DNA of 64,000 nucleotides from Anastatus disparis (Eukaryota; Arthropoda; Insecta; Hymenoptera; Eupelmidae): NCBI GenBank assembly GCA_017163975.1, contig JAFFSR010000237.1, positions 7,316,001 to 7,380,000 of the forward strand, read 5' to 3'. Shown piece by piece: positions 1 to 10,560 of this stretch (position 1 is its first letter; each line of letters starts with the position of its first letter). The notes under the pieces were generated by a model. It saw only the letters and a program-made list of their open reading frames with translations, ran no database searches and was not told where the DNA came from. The position numbers and the translations under genes were made by a program.

Positions 1-1267
1 AAAAAAGAAGCAAAAACTTCAATTAAAAAATTATATATTAGAATTATTTCTTAATTTTAAAAATTATTTAAAAAGTGTAAAATTTAATTTATTTTTTAAA
101 GTTATTTTTATTCCATTGGATTTCAATTTTTAATAATCTTTTGCCAGAATTCCAGAAATAATTCTATTAATCGATGATAATATTATAGAAAATTTTAAAA
201 TGTTCAATATGTTTTAATCCATTATTTCGATTTCATATAAATGATTTTCTGGTATATTCAAATATATTTTAGTAAACATCTACACAAAACAAGTATACGT
301 TACAACCTCTTTTTTTTAAAATAAATCCTCCAATGATGGAAAAAAAAATATTGGAAATCTAAACAATCTGAAAGCTAAAAATCTGTGTCAACGCGAATGT
401 TCTCAAATAAAAGCACCGACAATACCTACACTCTAAATAATAAAAAGTTCAAACATATCGAACATTTTCATTCACCATACTCTCATACTCTCGCATATTA
501 ATATTACTGATATCAAAGGCAAACATTACGCGATAAAAAAAAATAAATGAAAATAATCTAACCCTGCGCCGTATGACCGAAAATAAGATATTAACCGATG
601 GATAAGGTAGATAATAAAATGTAACACGTGTATAAGGATTGTGAGCTTACAATGAAAAAGGTAAACATCATAAGCATTGCACCTGACATCGCAGAAGTAT
701 AAGCAGTAGTAGCAGTTCACTTAAAGCAGCTGTTCTCGACATATCCCTGTATATATACTGATATGCGTGTATATATCGTTGGCTTATGTATACATATATA
801 CATAAAGTTGTGTACTATACTATCGGTGCATGCGCTCTGGAGTGCGGCCGGTCTACATAAAACACACACACACGAACGCACGGGGGACTTTACTCCAAAC
901 TTGATATCCTCGTGCTCTTCATTATTGCACGATAATATAGTTTTTTTTTTAGTTTTTTTAATTAAAAATACCAAATTCTTAATTTAGTCGCGTAAGATGA
1001 ACTTTATGATTTACACTTTTTAAAACTACGGTATTAATTATTTAACATATGGTGATATAATTTTTTATATAGTAATATACGATACTTTAAAAATAATTCG
1101 CTACACGAGTTTTAAAATGTAAACCGGACAGGAGAAATTGTACGTGCGACTGACGGCACGGACCTTACGTTACTACCTACTATCGATCCGCTTTCACCGC
1201 ATCTAAACCTGCTTTCTCGCTCCTTCTTTAACCGCTGTTGCGCCCTCGTTTTCCCTTTCTCTTTTTA
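1..1267. other. AT-rich intergenic DNA with a mixed-composition patch
   Basis: No gene recognised. Most of the stretch is AT-rich with A/T runs. Two patches, about 820-905 and 1115-1260, are clearly less AT-rich and contain several CpGs, as a promoter or untranslated first exon in such a genome might. I see no open frame with recognisable protein similarity on either strand. The two overlapping short frames near 717-987 use low-complexity sequence and are not supported. Confidence 0.4.
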
Positions 1268-1294
1268 TCTCTCTCTCTCTCTCTCTCTCTCACT
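1268..1294. repeat. (TC)n microsatellite
   Basis: An uninterrupted run of alternating T and C follows a pyrimidine-rich stretch. It is a simple sequence repeat with no other content. Confidence 0.85.
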
Positions 1295-1398
1295 CTTCTC
1301 TCCTTCCATTATGTATACACGTATATAACTATAGATATAACTATAGAACTTGTATATACCCATGGTTTATACCAAAGCATCAAACAAAAGCTTATATA

Positions 1399-1399
<1 letters not shown>

Positions 1400-1440
<41 letters not shown>

Positions 1441-1494
1441 TTTTAACAACACTTAGTTATTCTACCTGCTTATAGCCTGTATATATTATATATG

Positions 1495-1534
<40 letters not shown>

Positions 1535-1588
1535 TTTTAACAACACTTAGTTATTCTACCTGCTTATAGCCTGTATATATTATATATG

Positions 1589-1630
<42 letters not shown>

Positions 1631-1632
1631 GG
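1400..1632. repeat. Two tandem copies of a ~94-bp unit containing (TA)n
   Basis: A block that begins with TATATGTTTTTTAACAACAC, runs through a unique ~60-bp stretch and ends in a long TA run occurs twice, starting near 1434 and again near 1528. A (TG)(TA) run precedes the first copy at about 1400. The unique parts of the two copies look identical, so the duplication is recent or kept uniform by slippage in the TA tracts. An assembly artefact at the microsatellite is possible. Confidence 0.85.
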
Positions 1633-4481
1633 TAAATCTGGCTTTTGTTGTCTAGTAGGTTATATCGGATAGCTTCGGAATCGCGAAATGTTTTTATCAG
1701 ACGTACGAGATACCGTGCGAAAGTCTTAAATTTTATCGTTGGATTTTTTTTTTCTTTCTTACTTTTATCTTGTGTTTTTTTTTTCAAACAGCTGATGGTA
1801 CGAGCCGAGAGTAATGGATTGTAATTGTGCGAGCGACGTTGATTTATGTGTTAAACACACTCTTTTTTTGTTACACTTGTCTTAATCTGAAATTCGAGAA
1901 ATTTATAAGATCTAATGCTTTCTTTAAAAGTGATGAATATATCTTGGAATATTTTTTAATACAAATATCTTTTTTCAATATTTTTAAGTCTTACATTTTT
2001 TCTATTATTTAAAAATTTTAATGGAATCGTTATACTTCTTTTAATCCAAAATTTTTAAAACTTATAGGATTTAATGTTTTCTTTAAAAGCAATAAATATA
2101 TAGGTCAATATTGTTTATTTATATAACAGAAATTTTTCTGTTTTTCTTTTTTTGTATAAAAATATTAATAAAATGTATAAAATTTACAAAAATTTTAAAC
2201 ATTTTATTAATATTTTTTTCAAGAATTTAATGGAAACATTTTTATGAACAAAAATAACGCATATTTTTCATAATGTATTTTTTCCAAGATTATAAAGTTT
2301 CTTTACAGACTTTTACAAAATACCGTATAAAAACAGAAAACAAACTGATGGAATATAAAAAGCTATTATTTAAAAAATCAAACTTTTATGAAATTTTTAT
2401 AAATTAGCATTAATTAACGTGTGTACGTGTATTTAATACTTTTTTTCTATGAAAATCGGAAACTTATTATCCTTTGTATTATGTTGTATGCCTTTATATT
2501 TTACTTACCTTTTCATTAAACTCCTTGTCCCAAGTAAATCCTATTTTCTCTGTATTTTCTTATTCCTTAAGAATATAATACTTGCACTTCTCTCCATTGA
2601 ATTCAGCTTTCTTTTGTTGAAAGTCCCTTTTCACGTTTCACTTCGCCTCCTCCTTCCACTTAACACAATCATTTTTGTTTTTAATTCTTCTTCTTTTTCT
2701 TTTTTATTCTTACGTGCTTTTGTTTGCTTTTATCTTGTAAACTTTTGCTTCTTACTTTTATTTTTTATGATTGACTTCTCGTAATTGTGTTTAATTGTTA
2801 TGTTTCATTCTCCCGCACAGTTTTATAAAGAATCGAAAGAAAAAGAAAATTAAACTTGCTTAAGCGCTATTTTTTCAATTGATTATATTTTCATAGTTTA
2901 ATGTTTTTTTTTTTTAATCTTTTTGTTCTATTGATTTTATGAATTTAACCGTTTAAATTGTAATTTAATTCTATCGTTTGCATCAATGAATTAATTTTTC
3001 AATTAATTTACATCGAACAACTTGTAATCCCTTTATTTTTTTGCAATCGCCCATTTTCATTTTTGCTCCAACCTATCACCGGAAATTTTTAATTCCAATT
3101 AAATAAAGCAGTTGAACTATTAATTTCGAGCAAAAAGAATTTTTAAACCATACATTTCATTTTTGATGTAGAATTAAAAGGTTGGAATTTTCCGCGAATC
3201 CAATTCTGCATTATTCATATTCCTTTTATCGCCACAACGGAGAAATAATAATAGTACTTAGCGAAATAGCTCGGGCTATTTATAAATTTGCTCTTGAAAT
3301 TATTGAGAAAAAAAGCAATCGCGAGAAGCGGATTGATTTTTCAGGTAAACAATTAGCTGCGTTATTATTTTGGATGTTTTACTTTGTCTTCCGTTCTTAC
3401 GGTAACAGGTAATTTTATATTTTAATGGTTTATTTGTAAGAGATTGGAAAATATAGTTTCGTAATTGCATTTTTATTATATCAAAATCTATTCTCCTAAG
3501 CTGAATATTTTTTCTATGTTAATATTGTTAAATAATACAAAATCTAATTTATAACTAAAATCATTTTTTTTTACTAAAAAAAGTATTCATTACAATATTT
3601 TTAATCTCTTCTTTTCCGACAATTATTTGGTTCTACGCGAAAAATGATCAAAAGTAAAAAAAAAATAAGTAGAATGATTCCGGCTAAGGCAAGACACGTT
3701 AAATGAAACTGAACAGTTTGAAGTTGTTCCAAGTTCTTTTTTTTTCTTTCTTTCTTTTCACCACTTTCTTTAACTTTGTATGTGAATCGAAAAAGAAGAG
3801 TTTCAAAAGAAGTAAATTCTTTAGTAGACTAAAAAATTCAGATAAAAGTTTAAAGAAATTTTCAAAGTAAAAACAGTATACCTTTAACCGTCCTATAGGA
3901 GTAAGTCTTAACCTTTTTGTAAGCCAAGCTTTGTCGGATCGATTTCATTGAAAAGGAATAATTTAAAGTGATTTTATTGCCGTTTATTTGGAATTATGCA
4001 ATAGCTTCGAATTTCATTATTCTAACGGGTTTGAATTAAAAAAGAGACAGAGAAACTAGAGTTTTAGATCTTCTTACCTATCAAATAAAAGAGTAAATAT
4101 AAATTAAGCTTTAGAGTTGAAAAAAAATGAAAATTTTAAAAAATCACTTCCTTAATAACATGTCCGTTTTACGCGAAAAGCAGATAAAAGCAAGAACGAA
4201 TAATTAAAAAGAAAATTAAAATGTTTAAGTTTACTTGCTCAAGAAATGAATCTCGAGACTATATAGATAGGTCAGCAAATGCGAGCTTCTGTAATTATAA
4301 TTAAAAGTAGAATCTTAAAACCCATTTATTAAGAGTAAAAAAGAATCGTACTTTCTTTATATGGCAGGTAGGTGATTGTAAGTACTCTTAATTAATTAAA
4401 ATGATAAAATTTTTGTCATTATTAAAAGTTATTAAAAATCTATGGGTTTACAAATTTTAAAGCGTAAAATTTTTTTTTTAT
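1633..4481. other. AT-rich intergenic DNA, no gene seen
   Basis: Only A/T-rich sequence with homopolymer runs. A 111-codon open frame at 2449-2784 is almost entirely F, L, S and C encoded by T-rich DNA, which is expected by chance in this composition. A 76-codon frame at 3182-3412 begins at GTG, has no recognisable domain and lacks nearby exon signals I could defend. Confidence 0.4.
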
Positions 4482-4670
4482 TTAATTTAACGTTGTTTTA
4501 TTTATGCTATCATTGCTAATTAGCGACGGAGGTGATCAGTGTGTTTGTGAACAAAGCACATATGATGTATAGCGGTGTTTGTATATTTCGATTGCTGAGA
4601 GCGGGATTTGAATTCGAGTCCTCGAGATTATGAATCCACTGTTCTACCGACTGAGCCACTGACGATCTCA
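4482..4670 (-). mobile_element. tRNA-derived SINE, copy 1
   Basis: Read on the minus strand this begins with a tRNA-like head: box A-like TGGCTCAGTCGGTAGA, then a diverged box B-like region. It continues into the body common to the eight copies in this window (AAGCAC...GTGCTT inverted pair) and ends in the hairpin arm GTCGCTAATTAGC followed by an A-rich tail. In copy 1 the distal half of the 3' hairpin is decayed (AACGTTG rather than AACGTCGCT). The tRNA resemblance is to the head only, so this is a retroposon and not a tRNA gene. Confidence 0.85.
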
Positions 4671-4934
4671 AAATTAAATTTGTTATCATCAAATGATACC
4701 GACACTTAGCAACCCAAACAAAAATTAATTCATCAAAAATTAATCAACAGAATAATCATGATCTTTTTATAATTTAATTGAATTTATTCATATTGAAATA
4801 ATGAAAATTTTAATTGTATTAAGGCAAAATTATGTAATGTAATAGAATTTAATGGACCAGATTGAATTTCTAAAAACTAATTAAAACCTTTAAACCCACT
4901 TACCCAGGAATAATAATAACACAAAGGAGGTTCA

Positions 4935-4958
4935 CTTTACACAGCGTAGCGTAGTGTA
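4935..4958. repeat. Short imperfect palindrome
   Basis: TTACAC and GTGTAA arms enclose AGCGTAGCGTA, making a small hairpin in otherwise AT-rich DNA. It lies between two similar short stretches (around 4886 and 4996) that both contain an AAAACCTT...CACTTACC pattern, so it may be part of a decayed mobile element. Confidence 0.4.
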
Positions 4959-5046
4959 ATAGAGCTTGAGTAGCTATAGTAAAAAAGAAAACAAAACCTT
5001 AGACGCACTTACCTAAGAAACGCATTATAGTTGGCAGCTTAAAGAC

Positions 5047-5209
5047 AAGTAGAATTGACTTTCTCCTGAGCAAGTGGATGAGAAGCTTTACATCTTATCG
5101 TATTGCGTATACGCTTTTGTCCGTAGTTTTTCAAGCAAGTTTAATTTGCTTCTTCCTGGATAAGTGATGTTTTAAATAAAGGCTTTATTGGAAAAAGTCA
5201 ATTCTACTT
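5047..5209. mobile_element. Small inverted-repeat element (MITE-like)
   Basis: AAGTAGAATTGACTTTCTCC at 5047-5066 is matched by its near-perfect reverse complement at 5190-5209, with one mismatch in 20 bases. The 163-bp span has no coding potential. The right half and the following ~370 bp recur at 12338-12830, so the sequence belongs to a dispersed repeat. No target duplication is obvious. Confidence 0.6.
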
Positions 5210-5605
5210 ATCTGTAAATTATCTTATACTGTTCAAGCTCAATTGAACTTATTGGTATAAACTAAGTGTAAACTTTATTTGCTACTATGAATATTGTTTA
5301 ATTAATTTTGATTCCTAAATTATTATCATTCACAGTACTGAAAATTTCAACCTGAAATTTAATGTAAATTTATAAAAAGCAAATTTCATTGCAATGCATC
5401 AAATGTAAATTATATAGATAATTTATTTTTCATTTCTTAAATATATTAATGCAATCAATTGCACATGATAATCCAACATAAATTTAACGCAAACACTTAC
5501 ATTGTGTTTTCGGTAGATTGATTTATATTATAATTAATAAAATTAAAATAAACAAATTATTTTCTAGTGCTAATATTTCATATTTTTCATACGAAAAAAA
5601 AAAAT
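5143..5605 (+). repeat. Dispersed repeat, copy A (matches 12338-12830)
   Basis: The stretch starting AATTTGCTTCTTCCTGGATA aligns at intervals with 12338-12830, including the phrases TCAATTCTA(C/T)TTATCTGTAAATT and ATTATCATTCACAGTA(C/T)TGAAAAT, and ends in both copies at TTTTCTAG(T/C)G. Divergence with small indels suggests an old duplication or an unclassified transposon. Confidence 0.65.
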
Positions 5606-6587
5606 TAAAATTATTATTATTATTAGTAAAAACTCAACTTCAATGTATTTTAGTTGACACCTTCTAGAATAGCTAGTTCGAAAATTGTACGACTGTAAAG
5701 CAGATATAAATATTTTTAATAAAGCCTTAAATTCCAAACAAAATTACTCGAAACTTTGAAAAAAGTGAGTGTTGAATGGACATGATTCATTTCAAAGTAA
5801 GATTATTAATTAAAAAAAAATCTTTTATGTAATTTAAAATGATAAACTTTTAATAAAAAATGTTGTTTGCAATAATATAAAATTTTTTATTAAAAAACAA
5901 ACATTATTTTTTAAATTATACGCACATTGAGAAAAATATATAGTTCAACCAAATATATTATATTTATTATTAATATAAAAGTAAAATAAAAGTCAATTAA
6001 TCTGCATATCCATATTAAATATAATAGTATGTTAATAGTTAATATACCGATATGATTGAAGCTGCGGGAAATACTTTCATTATAATCTTAAAATTTGACT
6101 TTTTGTAAATATTAACTTTATTTTTGTGTAATATTATTGTTCTTTATATTGTCATATAATCACATCATACTGTTCTTTATATGTAATATTTTAATGAATT
6201 GAATATATCTTCTATGAATTATGTCCATAGTTTATTAATTCATCATAAAACTACCGTTGCGCCATAAAACAAGTTTAATACACGTATAATGACTGTTGAT
6301 TTGATACTCCTATTTCAAGAATAAAAAAGTCTAATAAACGAATATATTTGGCTCAAATATATTCATCTCTTAGTGTATGTTTGAATGTAAATATGCGTAT
6401 TATCAGTATTAATATGTATTGTTAATATCACAAGATATTGACCATTTTGACGGATTTATATGCCACTAAAGACTTCGACCATTCTGTATGAAAGAAAATA
6501 TTTTTAACATCAACTTGTAACCATCTGAGAACTCTGGAATACAATTTAATCTAAATTTATCATACATTCATCTAAATCCATAACAAT

Positions 6588-6750
6588 ATTGTAATCCTGA
6601 GCCCATCTCGGTGCAAGAAAGAAAAAGTCTATCGGTCGAGAAAAATACCGACCAGCCTGCTGTATACCTGCTCTTAGTTGACGGAAACCACCAACCAAGA
6701 AATATCCAGAAGAAACTGTAATAAAAATGGGCTATACAATATGAACCATG
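6588..6750 (-). pseudogene. Decayed copy of the small secreted-peptide ORF at 10374-10550
   Basis: On the minus strand one frame resembles the peptide encoded at 10374-10550: ITVSSGYFLV at its start and YFSRPIDFFF in the middle against MTVSSVYFLV and DFSRPTDPFF. The ATG used in the other copy is ATT here and the following residues have drifted, so this copy is probably inactive. It lies just upstream of the MATH-BTB pseudogene on the opposite strand, as the second copy lies beside a BTB fragment. This indicates that both pieces were duplicated together. Confidence 0.5.
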
Positions 6751-6998
6751 CCTTCTTTTATATTTCATTTTTATTATTAACTTCGAGAAAAACTTAAAAG
6801 TTTAAGTCCGATTCAGTAACACTATTTAAATTATATTCTGCAAAATAACAGTTATATCCATCGTTATTTATACATAATTTAAGTATTAAGTAACGCTACT
6901 CTTTAAAAAATAAAGTATTTCTATTAAGAATCAACAAATATTTGAAGTTTTATTCAAGCAATTATTATAGTCAGTAAGTTAAGTAAAGACTATTTGAA

Positions 6999-8638
6999 AT
7001 GACTACGGTAAATCAACAATCATCCAAAGAAAAAGTAAAACATATTCTGAAGCAGGAATCGACAAAAACATTGTACAATTTCGTGAAAAATAAAAGTGAT
7101 GCGGGCCAAATATTAACAAAAACAGAATTTAGACATATTTGAGAAATAATAGATTTCAAATTAGGTGAACAATATGAATCTGCAGAATTTTAATTACTTG
7201 GTGAAAGCAAGTGGTCATTAAAGTTTTTTCCACATCCACATTATTTTTATGCGTTTGAAGTATCTTGACATTCAGACAGCCATAACATTAATAGCAACAT
7301 TATTCGTATTAGATTATCCATTGTTGACAATTTAAAAAAGGTAAGAAATGTTTACGAAGAACAACTTCCAGATTTTTCTCCTCATTATCGCTGTGTTAAC
7401 AATTTTGTGCGGGGTGACTATCTTCTTAATAAAAATAATAACTTATTGTCAAATGGAAATTTAACTCTGAGTTACGAAATATGTTTTAGTGAAATTCAAA
7501 ATTCTTCTATAAATTTCAATAATAATGTTCAACAACCCCATTCAAAAGTATGTATTAATTATGAAAAAATCTTAGAAAGCAATAAATTTAGCGATATAAA
7601 ATTCATTGTCGGCAACAAAGAATTGCACGCACATAAATGTATTTTAGCAGCACGCAGTGAATGTTTTCCAGCTATGTTCGACCATGACTGCAAGGAAACA
7701 AGAGAAAATACTATTGTAATTACTGATTTTAGTTATGAAGTAATGATTGAAGTTTTACGTTTTATTTATTTAGGAAAAGTTAATAATTTGGAAATATTAG
7801 CTGTTGATATAATGGAAGCTGCAAATAAGTACCAAATTGATCAATTAAAAGAATTTTGTGAAAATATGTTAATTATTAATTTAAAAATCGATAATATTGG
7901 CGAAATTTTAAATATTATAGATCATTGCAACACGGAAAAACTTAAAAAGTACGCCTATACATTTCTTATTGAAAATAGAAAATCTTTGATTGATACCCTA
8001 ACAGCACAAAACGTTTCAAAAACGTTTTAAAAACGTTTTCTGGTAAACTTATATACGTTTATAAATTTCGACAAAAATATGTATTTAAAACGTTTTTAAA
8101 ACGTTAAATATGTCCGCATATTTTAGATTCTCAAGAGTAATGTAACGTTTATGGAACGTTTAAGAAACGTTTAGAAAACGTTTTCTCGGTGAAAAAATAC
8201 GTTGGCTTAAATTTCCAAACGTTTCTAAAACGTTTTTTAAACGTTTTATTTTATTATTCTAAAAAATTATTATATAGAGAAAAAAATTTTACCAAATAAA
8301 ACGTTTTTTAAACGTTAAGGAAACGTTTGGATATTTGAGCTTGCGTAAATTTTCATCGAGAAAACGTTTTCTAAACGTTTCTTAAACGTTCCATAAACGT
8401 TACATTACTCTTGAGAATCTAAAATATGCGGACATATTTTACGTTTTAAAAACGTTTTGAATATGTATTTTTGTCGAAATTTACAAACGTATATAAGTTT
8501 AACGAAAAACGTTTCAAAAACGTTTTTGAAACGTTTTTGTGTTGTTAGGGTAGTGAAGCCTTTGATTCAGCTCTTGAATTATTGTCATCAAATATGTTAA
8601 TGGAATTATTTACGACTGGATTGAGGTATTTCAAGTAG
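6999..8638 (+). pseudogene. MATH-BTB (TD and POZ / SPOP-like) pseudogene split by a transposon
   Basis: One reading frame of about 360 codons (excluding the insert) runs from ATG at 6999 to TAG at 8636-8638. This is the usual length of TDPOZ/SPOP-like proteins, which in other animals act as substrate adaptors for cullin-3 ubiquitin ligases. The N-terminal part is MATH-like and ends in a typical RGDYLL...GNLTLSYEI stretch. The BTB domain follows (SDIKFIVGNKELHAHKCILA, then a FIYLGKV segment) and then a BACK-like tail. Three in-frame stops lie in the MATH part, TGA 7140, TAA 7191 and TGA 7266, with no frameshift. A 555-bp TA-flanked element at 7996-8550 interrupts the tail; the frame continues correctly across it. 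An alternative is an expressed BTB-only fragment from the GTG at 7407, but the insert would truncate that as well. Confidence 0.85.
7996..8550. mobile_element. 555-bp palindromic TA-flanked non-autonomous transposon
   Basis: The ends are CCCTAACAGCACAAAACG on the left and, reversed, CCCTAACAACACAAAAACG on the right. They are flanked by a TA on each side (7994-7995 and 8551-8552). The two halves are inverted copies over more than 200 bp each, giving a near-complete fold-back. Within each arm the 8-mer AAACGTTT and close variants recur many times. There is no transposase frame. TA duplication and terminal inverted repeats fit a Tc1/mariner-like MITE, but the superfamily is not proven. Removing the element and one TA keeps the BTB reading frame, which confirms the boundaries. 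Confidence 0.9.
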
Positions 8639-8699
8639 TACAATTGTATTGTATTGTAGCATAATAAATAAAAATACATTGATAAAATTTAGACGTTTA

Positions 8700-8930
8700 G
8701 TCAATCTTGAGCAGTCAACTTAAAAAAAAATATAAACGTTTAATTCCGATTCAGTCACGCCATTTTCAGATATTGTTCATCACTATTATATTTTCAAATA
8801 GTTACATTCATATAAGTATTAATATGGCGTTATGGCTTGAAAAGTACGATGACATGAATTTTGAATACAAAAGATCTTGTCTCTTTCTTGCGAATAAAGA
8901 AGTCTTCGGTTACTGCTAATAAGTGTGAAC
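8700..8930 (+). other. Possible 5' remnant of another TD-POZ copy
   Basis: The sequence around 8720-8830 (AACTTAAAA... followed by CCGATTCAGT and ATAAGTATTA) resembles 6790-6895 upstream of the MATH-BTB pseudogene. A short open frame from ATG 8824 to TAA at 8917-8919 (31 codons) follows, but it shows no recognisable MATH sequence. I read it as a leftover of a tandem duplication rather than a gene. Confidence 0.35.
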
Positions 8931-9091
8931 GGTATGCGAGTAAGTTAAACGTTCTTTATAATTTACAGATTTGAAAAGCCACATCTTGTTTAGTTTCAAT
9001 TGATGTTTACTCGAAATATTTAGTTGAATTTTTTTTTTTTTTCTTCATTTATTTAATGTCGATGCAATATAGTTAAGAATGCCGTTTTTTT

Positions 9092-9582
9092 AAGTGAAAC
9101 TTCTTTACCGACGGTATACACTTCCCATAAGAGACGTTTAAAAAAATTATACGGGAGTGAATTAATTTCATGACGGTACATGCAACGGAACTAATGAAAC
9201 GGAAGTGTGTATATAGGAGGAGCGTCCGCGCCTCCTATATGCAAATCAAAGTACTAAATACGTATAAAGAAACAATACAAATATCTGAATCTGATCTGAA
9301 TAAATAAAGAAAGCAATAGCACGCTTTTTCTCTTTTTCTTTCTTTCTCTATAATGTTTCATGGTGAACCCCTTTCTTCCTTACATTTTTTAAATTGTATT
9401 TTTGTTAAATAAATATCAAAAATTTTATACACTATTTCATTTAAAATTAAAATAAATTTATTTCTTAGATAAATTAAATTATTTTAATTTAGTTTTATTT
9501 AATTTTATAATTATTCAATTAAAAATTATTTTAAAATTAAATAAAACAATGAGTTCTATAATTTCGTAAAGAAGTTTCACTT
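9092..9582. mobile_element. Inverted-repeat-bounded element
   Basis: AAGTGAAACTTCTTTAC at 9092-9108 is perfectly matched by its reverse complement at 9566-9582, giving 17-bp inverted repeats 491 bp apart. Outside the right repeat is TCTGTCGGCCAGTCCC, which recurs beside another inverted-repeat pair at 19908-19934. Within it, 9211-9240 is a 10-bp perfect hairpin. There is no coding potential. The exact element ends and target duplication are not resolved. Confidence 0.5.
9211..9240. repeat. Perfect 10-bp hairpin
   Basis: ATATAGGAGG and CCTCCTATAT flank a 10-nt GC-rich loop. Next to it lie longer imperfect arms (ATACACTTCC at about 9116 and GGAAGTGTGTAT at about 9201). The GC content is far above the surroundings. 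Confidence 0.6.
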
Positions 9583-10373
9583 CTGTCGGCCAGTCCCAAA
9601 GACTGCCACACCGGTTTTTTTATTAATATTCATGAAATTTTTCAGAATTTAAAATTTTTTACCTTTTTTTGAAACTCATAGAATAGTGGAAAATTTAAAC
9701 TTCTAAAAAATTGTATAAACTGTAAGCGTAATTTGTAAATTACAAAATAAAATGTAATTCAGTCTCCATACTCTCCTTAACTCTTATAAAAAGTGCCCAA
9801 ACAATCCTTAAAATATTCGCTCTTTAATATACACTGCACATTCGTTTTTAATTTGACAACTCATGCAAAAAATTATCATTGATAAAAAATTGTGACATTC
9901 ATAAAAAAAAAAAAATGTTGAGGATTGAAAAAAAATCGTCATTTGTATCTTTGACATTATAAAAAATCTATTAATATTAATAAAAATAAAAAATAATAAA
10001 AACTATTTATATTTGAATATTGTTGTCACAATGAATACAAATTATGTAAAAGTAACTAAATAATTAAAGCGATCTGTACAAAAAATAATATAAGAAAATG
10101 ATAGAAAACAATGGATTCAGCAATGTATCATTTTATTAGATATACTAGGGGAATAATTATGTAAATACATTAAATTTTTATGTACATATTTTATATCACA
10201 TCAGGTTTCATTGATAAGTCTTAATGTACATCATGTGCAAAATACTTATTGTTTTCCTTTTAGAAAAAAGACAGTATTTTAGTAAAAATTCACGGTGGAA
10301 GATTAAAAAATAATTAACTCAATAGTTAAATTAATAATTAAAGATCAGACATCATCTCATGGAGCATTAACGG

Positions 10374-10550
10374 TTACCATGTTATAGTCTCTTCAACCCT
10401 AAATGGGACATCCCAGTTCCGTCTCGGTACCATAAAGAAAGGGTCTGTCGGCCGAGAAAAATCCCGAGCGGCGCCGTCGTAAATGCCGTATACCTGCCCG
10501 CAGTTGACGAAAATCACTATAACCAAGAAATATACAGAAGAAACTGTCAT
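10374..10550 (-). CDS. Hypothetical small secreted peptide (58 aa)
   Basis: I do not recognise a family. The 58-codon frame starts at ATG 10550 and stops at TAA 10374-10376. Residues 1-22 form a hydrophobic segment ending NCGQVYG, which looks like a cleavable signal peptide. The predicted mature part is only about 36 residues, rich in acidic, aromatic and basic residues, with DFSRPTDPFF followed by MVPRR, a dibasic pair. It has no cysteines. The frame continues upstream to a GTG at 10577, but the region past about 10560 belongs to a BTB fragment on the other strand, so the internal ATG is preferred. A decayed relative lies at 6588-6750. The frame is GC-richer than its surroundings, which supports past coding. 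It could be a venom or regulatory peptide, or a relic exon of a larger gene. Expression is unknown. Confidence 0.4.
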   Translation of the reverse strand: MTVSSVYFLVIVIFVNCGQVYGIYDGAARDFSRPTDPFFMVPRRNWDVPFRVEETITW

Positions 10551-10560
10551 AAAAATGGGC

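Noticed and set aside
2449..2784. 111-codon F/L/S-rich frame
   Set aside because: T-rich low-complexity DNA gives such frames by chance. There is no domain and no exon context.
6568..6768. 66-codon minus-strand frame starting MKYKRR
   Set aside because: It is in a different frame from the one that matches the sister peptide at 10374-10550.
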